From: an uncultured Prevotella sp.
GTDB lineage: Bacteria > Bacteroidota > Bacteroidia > Bacteroidales > Bacteroidaceae
Reading direction: 5' to 3'
DNA length: 12,355 bases
Assembly: GCA_945637645.1 (NCBI GenBank)
Contig: CALZDK010000039.1
Location: 1-12,355 of the forward strand
A model generated the notes under the pieces. The model was given only the letters and a program-made list of their open reading frames with translations, did not search any database and had not been told where the DNA came from. Position numbers and translations under genes: made by a program. Shown here piece after piece: positions 1-6,172 of this stretch (its first letter is position 1; each line of letters opens with the position of its first letter).

Positions 1-21
1 ATTGTGTTTCGTGTATGTGGA

Positions 22-46
22 AAATTGCAAATTGCAAATTGCAAAT
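22..46. repeat. 7-bp tandem repeat (AAATTGC x3)
   Basis: Three perfect AAATTGC units lie at 22-28, 29-35 and 36-42, followed by a partial AAAT. They sit in the non-coding stretch downstream of the GSCFA gene at the window edge. I see no gene in positions 1-94. Confidence 0.8.
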
Positions 47-94
47 GCCCGAAAGAGTGAACCATAGCACCTGTCCCAAGACCCACATGTATGG

Positions 95-967
95 CTATGA
101 CAAGAACATGAGGGCGTTCTGCAAGGTGGTGGAGAATATGGAAGCAAGAACTACGATAAAATCGGGATAGCGGGCTTTCAGATCTTCAATCTTTTTTTGT
201 GTCTTCTCCACAAACGCCTTGTGTTCGGGCGAATCGGGATTGAAGGGGCGGTGGTTCAATGCCTCACGCACGGGCTTCCACTCGTCGAGCCAACGCAGGG
301 CGGCAGGACTGAAACAGGTCTGCTGAAGGCGTTGCCAGATGTATTCCACTGCCTGGTCGGTGGGATGGAGCATGTCCTCGCGATAGAAACGATAGTCGCG
401 CAGCTCGTCGTTCACTATCTCGTAGGAAGGGAAATAGTGGAGACAGGAGAGTGTAGAGTTGGTTATGCATTTTTCCGCTGCGAGAAGGAGTGTGGCTTTG
501 GAGAGCTGGCTCTTGTGGTAACCATATTTGGCATAGCGGATAGGGCTTACGGTGAGGACGATGTGGACATCGGGATTCACCGAAAGAAGCAGCCGGACTG
601 CCTGCATTATATAGTCGGCACAGTCGTCCACCGAGAGTTCCTCTTCCTGAAACAGCCGCGCAGGACGTTTCTGACAGTTATCCACTATCTCGCCTGTTTC
701 CTTGAGCCGATAGACATGGTTTGTACCTAAGGTGAAGAAAACTATCCTCGGCACAAACGTCCCTTCTCTCACCACTTTCTCCACCGTATGGAGAATGCTG
801 GCAGGATTATACATCACGCCATAGGGATTCACCACGGCTCGAAACTTGTTGTCAACGAAACGCTGTCCAATGTTGGCAGCGAAGCATGACCCAACGAAAA
901 GCATCCGCTCCATCGGCTCTATCTGGAACGCGGGTCGATCAATATCAACAATTGTACGAAACTCCAT
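95..967 (-). CDS. GSCFA-family protein, probable SGNH-type hydrolase
   Basis: This 290-residue protein carries the name-giving motif GSCFA at residues 26-30, which defines a family common in Bacteroidetes. I also see GTNH at 81-84 and D198-M-L-H201. A Ser near the N-terminus, a mid-protein Asn and a C-terminal DxxH are the arrangement of SGNH/GDSL esterases, so S27, N83, D198 and H201 are plausible catalytic positions; that reading is inference. No signal peptide or membrane segment is visible, so it is probably cytoplasmic. The start MEFRTIVDIDRP resembles the usual family N-terminus. It lies 87 bp downstream of fkp on the same strand with no TAnnTTTG promoter or clear terminator between them, so it is probably cotranscribed with fkp. 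The substrate is unknown; deacylation or modification of a sugar is possible. Family assignment is firm, function is not. Confidence 0.9.
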   Translation of the reverse strand: MEFRTIVDIDRPAFQIEPMERMLFVGSCFAANIGQRFVDNKFRAVVNPYGVMYNPASILHTVEKVVREGTFVPRIVFFTLGTNHVYRLKETGEIVDNCQKRPARLFQEEELSVDDCADYIMQAVRLLLSVNPDVHIVLTVSPIRYAKYGYHKSQLSKATLLLAAEKCITNSTLSCLHYFPSYEIVNDELRDYRFYREDMLHPTDQAVEYIWQRLQQTCFSPAALRWLDEWKPVREALNHRPFNPDSPEHKAFVEKTQKKIEDLKARYPDFIVVLASIFSTTLQNALMFLS

Positions 968-984
968 ACTTATTACGAAAAACA

Positions 985-1061
985 GTCAACTCGTCAACTC
1001 GTCAACTTGTCAACTCGTCAACTTGAAAAAATCAACTTGTCAACTAAAAAAAACTCAACTT
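985..1061. repeat. 8-bp tandem repeat (GTCAACTC/T) in the fkp-GSCFA spacer
   Basis: Five contiguous 8-mers occupy 985-1024: GTCAACTC, GTCAACTC, GTCAACTT, GTCAACTC, GTCAACTT. After an A-run, diverged units follow at 1031-1046 (ATCAACTT, GTCAACTA) and 1054-1061 (CTCAACTT). The last unit overlaps the fkp stop codon at 1055-1057. Together they fill most of the fkp-GSCFA gap. A 14-base piece of the same repeat recurs inverted near 10407-10420. Confidence 0.9.
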
Positions 1062-3778
1062 CTACTTACTTGCAATCCCCGCTTGCTCAACTTCATTTCC
1101 ACGAATCGGGCATTGGAGTTGGTGCGGTTTTCACCTATTATTTGCTTTATGCGGGCTGCCGCCTCAGGGTCTTTCGCCACCATGTAGAGATAGCCGCCAC
1201 CGCCTGCGCCGGGGAGTTTGTAGCCGAGACAGAGGTCATCGACAAGCGACGTGATGCGGCGCACCTCGTCGGGATTGGTGCCGCTGTCGAGAAGCTGGTT
1301 CTGCTGCCACGTCTTGCGCACGAGGAGTCCCATGTGGCGGAAGTCCTGACGTTGTATGGCTTCGTACATGTCCATGGTGTGAGCCTTCATCTGCCGCAGC
1401 AGTTCGAGCTGCTTGTTGCTGTTGAGGAACATTCGGCGCACTATCTCGTCAAGTATCGTCTTCGCCGTGCGCGTGATGCCGGTATAGTAAAGAAGGTGGC
1501 AACTGCTGTATTCGGGCTGAAGGAAGATGTCGTCGGGCAGCCAGCGCACGAGTGGTGTCTGCTGGAAGCCACGATCTGTCTGCAACAACTTCACGCCGCC
1601 GAGCACGCCGCCAAACTGGTCTTGCCAGCCGCCTCCTGTGGTGAGCATCTGTTCGAGCACGAGGGTGCGTCGGCAAATCTCGTTCTTGTCCCATGCCAAG
1701 GAACAAAAGTCGTTTATGGCTCCAAGCACCGTAGAGGCGAGGATGCTGCTCGTGCCCAGTCCGCTGCCTGCGGGAATGGCGGAGAGCAGTGTCAGCTCTA
1801 TGCCGCAGCCGAACGCCTCGAGCTGCTGGCGGAGCGAGGTGAAACGCTCGCTGCAAAATTCGGGCAGGAAACCCGCCAAGGCAAGGGCTGCCTTGGGAAT
1901 GGAGAAGGGGCTGCCGACATGGGTGAAGTCGGCAAGCTGGTCGTAGGTCTCGATGATCTCCATTGCTCCGAGGTCGATGCTGCGGAGCACGATGTGCGGA
2001 TTGCTGCTCGGACGGATATAGGTCTGCAACGGTGGCTGTCCGTTGAGCTCGATGGCGAGGTTGACCACGTTGCCGCCTTCCATGAGACAGTAGGGCGGAG
2101 TGTCAGTCCATCCTCCTGCAATATCGATGCGCACCGGGCTGCGCGCCCACACTATCTGGTCGGAATATACCGCCATGCGCGGACACTGCCTGTCGCCGGC
2201 AAGAGCCTCGGTGAGCCCTTGGCGGAGGAGGATGAAAGGATTTTCGTTGCGGAACATTGCGTTGTGCATCCTCGTCAGCAGCGGGGCATCGGCAGCTATG
2301 GGAGCTGGCATGGGGATGTTGAGCTGGCGGAATTCGTGTGCGGCATCTTCAAGGTCGAGCTGATAGAACACGCTGTGGCGATAGTTGGCGGCTATGGCTG
2401 ACCAGTTCTCACGGCGAAAATCACGTCGCTGGGCGAAGAGGCGGCGGAGATTTGCGCGGTCGCTTATCTCCTCGGCGGAGAGGAAGGCGTCGCCCTCTAT
2501 CTGGTGGCTGTCGAAACGGTTTGCCGTGTCCTGAGTGGCGAGCATCGACTTGAGTATTTCCCCCATCTCGCCTCGCCTGTCCAAAGCTCCACTTACCACG
2601 GGGAACATCTTCTTCCGCTGCAAATCGCCATCGAAGCGGTCGTCGATGCGGTAGGGGCGGATTACGTAGTCGGTGTCGCCAATGGGCACTATGTCGATAC
2701 ACTGTCCGGCGACGAGGGTGATGTCCCAGTCGTTTTCCGGCACTCCGGTAATCACGTTGTCGTGATAGAGCCGCCATCCGCAGCCCACATGGCTGTTCTC
2801 AATCCAGAGGTTGGTGTTCTCCGCCTTTATCTTTACATCCACGCGGGAGTTCTGCACGAAGATGGAGGGATGGGGCTTATGACCGTGATGGCGAATCTCG
2901 CGCTGGTCGTTGATGATGTTCTGCACGGCAAGGGTGGAGCTTATCATCTCGCGGGTGGTTCCATAGTGATAGAACTCGCCTTCGGGCAGCGGCAGTATGG
3001 CTACGGAAAGCTGGCGCAGGTCGGGCTCGTCGATGAGTGGATGGGTGCCTACGGAGCAGCCAAACTCCGAGTAGAGGTCGTACTCGCGAAGCCTTCCCTC
3101 GCTGTCCTTGGAATGGCGGGCAAGCAGACGCACGGCGCGGTCGCTGAGCAGCCACACGCCGATGTCGGTGAGATAGTAGTGGGACTGCAGCAGGTCGTTG
3201 AGTGTTTCCACCGACGGTTTCTGCAACATCTGCTTCAGCACCGACGGCGAGGTGCGGTCGGAGACAAACACGCCGTGGTTGCGGGCTATGGAAGAGTCGA
3301 GCCAGAGTCCGTAGCAGACAATGTCGGCTGAAGGCACAGGCGGCAACTGTCGCGAGGCACGGATATATACATCGCCACTGACCACCATGGTGTGAATGTT
3401 GTCGGGCGCGAGTTCGATGAGTCTCTCGTAGAGCGGCAACTGCAGATGGAGCAAGTCTTGCGACAGGCGCTGCCCTATCTCCCATCGGAAGACAGGCACA
3501 GGAGTGAGGATCTTGCCCGACGGGGCGTAGGAAGGCAACCTTCGGCTCTGCCCGCCGGCATGGAGCAAGATGCGTTTCTCGCTCTGTAGCCACTGGTCGA
3601 ACTCCACGTCGGGAGCCTCGTTTCTCCAACACTCTTCGAGGAGCCACGTTGTGCCTCCACCACTGCCGAGTCGATGTCCGAGAGGGTCGCTGGTGCAGAA
3701 GAACTCGTTGCGGCTCTCACCCGTAACGTCGTGGAAACTATCCACCAAATTTGGCGGCAATGACAATAACTTTTTCAT
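1055..3778 (-). CDS. fkp: Bifunctional L-fucokinase / L-fucose-1-phosphate guanylyltransferase
   Basis: This cytoplasmic 907-residue fusion enzyme phosphorylates free L-fucose with ATP and then couples fucose-1-phosphate to GTP, giving GDP-L-fucose for surface glycan and glycoprotein fucosylation. The N-terminal half is the pyrophosphorylase: the nucleotide-binding loop HAGGQSRRLPSYAPSGK is at residues 73-89, after a glycine-rich LGSGGGTTW at 37-45. The C-terminal part, from about residue 545, is a GHMP kinase: R550-IDIAGGWTD (motif 1), PAGSGLGTSS at 669-678 (ATP loop, motif 2) and KLPGAGGGGY at 854-863 (motif 3). The length is close to, but slightly shorter than, the roughly 950 residues of Bacteroides Fkp. 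The frame stays open upstream to 4699, but that part is antisense to fucP and looks nothing like Fkp, so I start at the ATG giving MKKLLSLPPNLV, about 35 nt downstream of a good promoter. It is divergent from fucP, which supplies its substrate. Confidence 0.95.
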   Translation of the reverse strand: MKKLLSLPPNLVDSFHDVTGESRNEFFCTSDPLGHRLGSGGGTTWLLEECWRNEAPDVEFDQWLQSEKRILLHAGGQSRRLPSYAPSGKILTPVPVFRWEIGQRLSQDLLHLQLPLYERLIELAPDNIHTMVVSGDVYIRASRQLPPVPSADIVCYGLWLDSSIARNHGVFVSDRTSPSVLKQMLQKPSVETLNDLLQSHYYLTDIGVWLLSDRAVRLLARHSKDSEGRLREYDLYSEFGCSVGTHPLIDEPDLRQLSVAILPLPEGEFYHYGTTREMISSTLAVQNIINDQREIRHHGHKPHPSIFVQNSRVDVKIKAENTNLWIENSHVGCGWRLYHDNVITGVPENDWDITLVAGQCIDIVPIGDTDYVIRPYRIDDRFDGDLQRKKMFPVVSGALDRRGEMGEILKSMLATQDTANRFDSHQIEGDAFLSAEEISDRANLRRLFAQRRDFRRENWSAIAANYRHSVFYQLDLEDAAHEFRQLNIPMPAPIAADAPLLTRMHNAMFRNENPFILLRQGLTEALAGDRQCPRMAVYSDQIVWARSPVRIDIAGGWTDTPPYCLMEGGNVVNLAIELNGQPPLQTYIRPSSNPHIVLRSIDLGAMEIIETYDQLADFTHVGSPFSIPKAALALAGFLPEFCSERFTSLRQQLEAFGCGIELTLLSAIPAGSGLGTSSILASTVLGAINDFCSLAWDKNEICRRTLVLEQMLTTGGGWQDQFGGVLGGVKLLQTDRGFQQTPLVRWLPDDIFLQPEYSSCHLLYYTGITRTAKTILDEIVRRMFLNSNKQLELLRQMKAHTMDMYEAIQRQDFRHMGLLVRKTWQQNQLLDSGTNPDEVRRITSLVDDLCLGYKLPGAGGGGYLYMVAKDPEAAARIKQIIGENRTNSNARFVEMKLSKRGLQVSRS

Positions 3779-3819
3779 TTTGCAATAGGTTAAATTCAGT
3801 TTTTGACCAAAATTTTGTG

Positions 3820-3827
3820 CAAAGATA
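3820..3827 (-). promoter_or_regulatory. Probable fkp promoter, -7 element
   Basis: On the minus strand this reads TATCTTTG, an exact match to the Bacteroidetes sigma -7 consensus TAnnTTTG. It would start transcription near 3813, giving fkp a leader of about 35 nt. A matching -33 element is not obvious at the expected position near 3847-3851. Confidence 0.6.
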
Positions 3828-3847
3828 GGTAAAAAATGGGAAATATC

Positions 3848-3878
3848 TTGTAGGATTGCGGAAAAAGTTGTAATTTTG
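3848..3878 (+). promoter_or_regulatory. Probable fucP promoter (-33 TTG and -7 TAATTTTG)
   Basis: TAATTTTG at 3871-3878 matches the Bacteroidetes -7 consensus TAnnTTTG, and a TTG at 3848-3850 sits 20 bp upstream as a -33 candidate. Transcription would start near 3885, leaving a leader of about 105 nt before fucP, unusually long compared with the other leaders in this window. Confidence 0.55.
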
Positions 3879-3901
3879 CGATGGATTTTTATACGACCTT
3901 T

Positions 3902-3941
3902 TCTCGCCGTGACAATGACTGAGCGAGAGCTTAATTGCTCA
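3902..3941 (+). promoter_or_regulatory. Overlapping inverted repeats in the fucP leader
   Basis: TCTCGC (3902-3907) pairs with GCGAGA (3923-3928). TGAGC (3920-3924) pairs with GCTCA (3937-3941). The right arm of the first and the left arm of the second overlap, so the two hairpins cannot form together. This may be an operator or an RNA leader structure. The arms are only 5-6 bp, so chance is possible. Confidence 0.3.
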
Positions 3942-3991
3942 TTTGGCTTATCGAAAACGTCAGTTAACTCAAATAACAAAAACCTACAAAT

Positions 3992-5338
3992 ATGGACAAC
4001 AAAGGACTGCTTCCTAAAAAAGACAATGGTTTGCTGACCAAAGACGGAGTGAGTTTCCTCATTCCCTTCCTCATGATAACCTCGTGTTTCGCCCTTTGGG
4101 GCTTCGCCAACGACGTGACAAGCCCCATGGTGAAGGCGTTCTCGAAGATTTTCCGAATGAGCGTCACCGAAGGAGCCATGGTGCAGGTGGCTTTCTATCT
4201 TGGATATTTCGTAATGGCGTTTCCCGCCGCCCTGTTCATACAGCGATACACGTTTAAGTCGGGAGTGCTCATCGGCTTGGGGCTTTATGCCGCGGGCGCA
4301 CTGCTGTTTATACCTGCCAAGATGATGGGATTCTACGCCCCGTTCCTCCTTGCCTATTTCATTATGACCTGCGGACTGTCGTTTCTTGAGACAAGCTGCA
4401 ACCCCTTCATCTACTGTATGGGAAGCGAGGAAACCGCCACACAACGCCTCAACCTCGCACAGGCTTTCAACCCCATAGGTTGCCTTGCCGGACTGTGGGT
4501 GGCAATGCATTTCATACAGGCGAAGATGAGTCCAATGGACACTCTGACGCGCAACGGACTGACCGACGAGCAGTTCAACCTCGTGAAGGAGCACGACCTG
4601 AGCATACTCATACAGCCCTACGTATTCATCGGTGCGGTGATAATAATCCTGCTCGTGCTCATAAGGGTGACGAAGATGCCAAACAGCGGCGACACACACA
4701 GCGGCAAACCTCTGATGCAGTCGCTACGCGAACTGGCAAGCATGAAAAACTACCGTGAGGGAGTTGTTGCGCAGTTCTTCTATATCGGAGCGCAGGTGAT
4801 GTGCTGGACATTCATAATACAATACGGCACGCGCGTGTTTATGAACGAGGGAATGGACGAGAAGGCGGCGGAGATACTGTCGCAGAAATACAACATCGCA
4901 GCCATGGTGCTGTTCACCGTGAGCCGCTTCGTCTGCACATGGTTCCTGAAATACATCCAGCCGGGGCGTCTGCTCTCTATACTCGCCATTGTGGGCATAG
5001 CCTCCGTGGCGGGAGTGATACTCTTCACCGACCGCAACGGAATGTACTGCCTCGTGATGGTGAGCGCCTGCATGTCGCTGATGTTCCCCACCATCTACGG
5101 CATTGCCCTCCGTGGCTTGGGCGACAACGTGAAGGTGGGCGGAGCAGGACTCATCATGGCTATCCTTGGCGGTTCGGTGTTCCCTCCGCTGCAGGCGGCG
5201 ATAATAGACTCCGACATCATCTTGTGGGGATTGCCTGCAACAAACCTCTCCTACGGCCTCGCGCTGATTTGCTTCCTTGTGGTGGCTATATATGGCCACA
5301 GAGCATACGTATGGCACAATATTTTGCACAAATATTAA
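3992..5338 (+). CDS. fucP: L-fucose:H+ symporter, major facilitator superfamily
   Basis: This 448-residue inner-membrane protein imports L-fucose with protons. It is rich in hydrophobic helices spread over its full length, consistent with the 12 segments of the family. The signature FALWGFAND at residues 33-41 ends with D41, and CGLSFLETSCNPF includes E133; these correspond to the two acidic residues shown to matter in E. coli FucP (Asp46 and Glu135). Length and N-terminus are as expected for the family. There is no Shine-Dalgarno sequence, only an A-rich leader, as usual in Bacteroidetes. It is divergent from fkp across a 213-bp gap, which says that imported fucose is meant for activation to GDP-fucose. 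No fucose isomerase, kinase or aldolase of the catabolic route is visible. Related transporters for other sugars share the fold, but the fkp context makes fucose by far the best call. Confidence 0.93.
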   Translation: MDNKGLLPKKDNGLLTKDGVSFLIPFLMITSCFALWGFANDVTSPMVKAFSKIFRMSVTEGAMVQVAFYLGYFVMAFPAALFIQRYTFKSGVLIGLGLYAAGALLFIPAKMMGFYAPFLLAYFIMTCGLSFLETSCNPFIYCMGSEETATQRLNLAQAFNPIGCLAGLWVAMHFIQAKMSPMDTLTRNGLTDEQFNLVKEHDLSILIQPYVFIGAVIIILLVLIRVTKMPNSGDTHSGKPLMQSLRELASMKNYREGVVAQFFYIGAQVMCWTFIIQYGTRVFMNEGMDEKAAEILSQKYNIAAMVLFTVSRFVCTWFLKYIQPGRLLSILAIVGIASVAGVILFTDRNGMYCLVMVSACMSLMFPTIYGIALRGLGDNVKVGGAGLIMAILGGSVFPPLQAAIIDSDIILWGLPATNLSYGLALICFLVVAIYGHRAYVWHNILHKY

Positions 5339-5439
5339 AAAGAAAGTTAAAAAAGCAACAGTTCCCGCATTTTCCATGCAAGATTTTGGGGGAAGGTTGT
5401 TTATAAATGCAAATAACATAACAAGAACAAAATAAAGAA

Positions 5440-6054
5440 ATGAAGAAACTTACATTTATCGCATTCATCGGCTGCATCATGGCGGCCTTGTCGTTCACAT
5501 CATGCAACTCTGACAGCGACAACTCCTACCAAGGACTGACAGAGGCAGAGATTCAGCAGTGTTTCCTCGCAACAAGGGGATTGTATAATGGAAAGGTTGT
5601 TTTTCTTGCTGAGAACAAGGCGAACGTAAACGACAAGAAGGACACACTGAACGTGAACTGGGAAATAACCACCGACAGCACCATGACCATCTACAACTTC
5701 CCTGTGAAGGCTCTGGCAGAGAAAATCACATACAACAACGAGCTGAAAGAGGCTGTATCAAAGCTGAGCCCACGCACACTGAATTGCGTTATCCAATATG
5801 TTTACGTTACACCTTTACAGTTCCTCATTGGTCCTGCAAACCTCGACTACGAGCTGGAATATGGCGGCACGACACACAAGGTGCAGTTCCGTTTCTTCTG
5901 GAACAACTACTCTTTCGGACAGTATGTTTCCTCAGCAAAACATCCAATGGAAATGCAAATCTGGGCAGCTGCCCTCTATGTTGACGGCAATCAGACTTCC
6001 TACGGCATAACACCAAGTTCGCCTGTCCAGTTCTTATTCTATAATGAGAAATAA
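5440..6054 (+). CDS. Small surface lipoprotein, DUF4840-like
   Basis: This 204-residue protein begins with a type II signal peptide: MKKLTFIAFIGCIMAALSF, then T-S-C with the lipidated Cys at 22. After the Cys comes NSDSDNS, a Ser/Asp-rich stretch like the export signals that send Bacteroidetes lipoproteins to the cell surface. The mature part opens with YQGLTEAEIQQCFLATRGLY, which resembles the DUF4840 family of Bacteroidales; I make that family call from memory with moderate confidence. No catalytic motif is visible and its function is unknown. It starts 101 bp after fucP on the same strand with no clear TAnnTTTG element between, so it may be cotranscribed with fucP, although a link to fucose is only inferred. 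A terminator follows it. Confidence 0.85.
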   Translation: MKKLTFIAFIGCIMAALSFTSCNSDSDNSYQGLTEAEIQQCFLATRGLYNGKVVFLAENKANVNDKKDTLNVNWEITTDSTMTIYNFPVKALAEKITYNNELKEAVSKLSPRTLNCVIQYVYVTPLQFLIGPANLDYELEYGGTTHKVQFRFFWNNYSFGQYVSSAKHPMEMQIWAAALYVDGNQTSYGITPSSPVQFLFYNEK

Positions 6055-6107
6055 ACATATCCTCTTAATAAACCAACTGATTTAAATCCAAATTGTCTCA
6101 ATTAAGA

Positions 6108-6147
6108 AGGGTGGCTGAAGCGTGAGCTCCAACCACCCTGTTTTTTT
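6108..6147 (+). terminator. Rho-independent terminator after the lipoprotein gene
   Basis: AGGGTGG (6108-6114) pairs with CCACCCT (6133-6139), with a small inner AGC/GCT pairing, followed by seven T at 6141-6147. It ends the plus-strand fucP-lipoprotein unit and lies between convergent genes. On the minus strand the T-run is weak, so it is mainly one-directional. Confidence 0.85.
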
Positions 6148-6172
6148 ACCAAACCTAAAAAATATAATTACA

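Noticed and set aside
45..170. Small plus-strand frame beginning MPERVNHSTCPKTHMYGYDK
   Set aside because: The translation looks protein-like, but it is only 41 codons, directly follows the AAATTGC repeat with no ribosome site, and overlaps the end of the GSCFA gene. Not supportable without homologues.
985..1061. Tandem repeat considered as a CRISPR-like array
   Set aside because: Units are 8 bp and contiguous with no spacers, and there are no cas genes in the window.
1007..2401. Long plus-strand open frame (464 codons) antisense to fkp
   Set aside because: It begins in the tandem repeat, lies wholly opposite the conserved kinase domain and has the His/Ala/Glu-rich composition of a reverse-strand shadow.
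3779..4699. Open minus-strand frame of about 307 codons in phase with fkp, which would extend it to about 1214 residues
   Set aside because: It runs antisense through fucP and the control region, its translation is low-complexity and His/Glu-rich, and the known Fkp N-terminus begins at the 3776-3778 ATG. It is an open shadow frame produced by fucP codon use.
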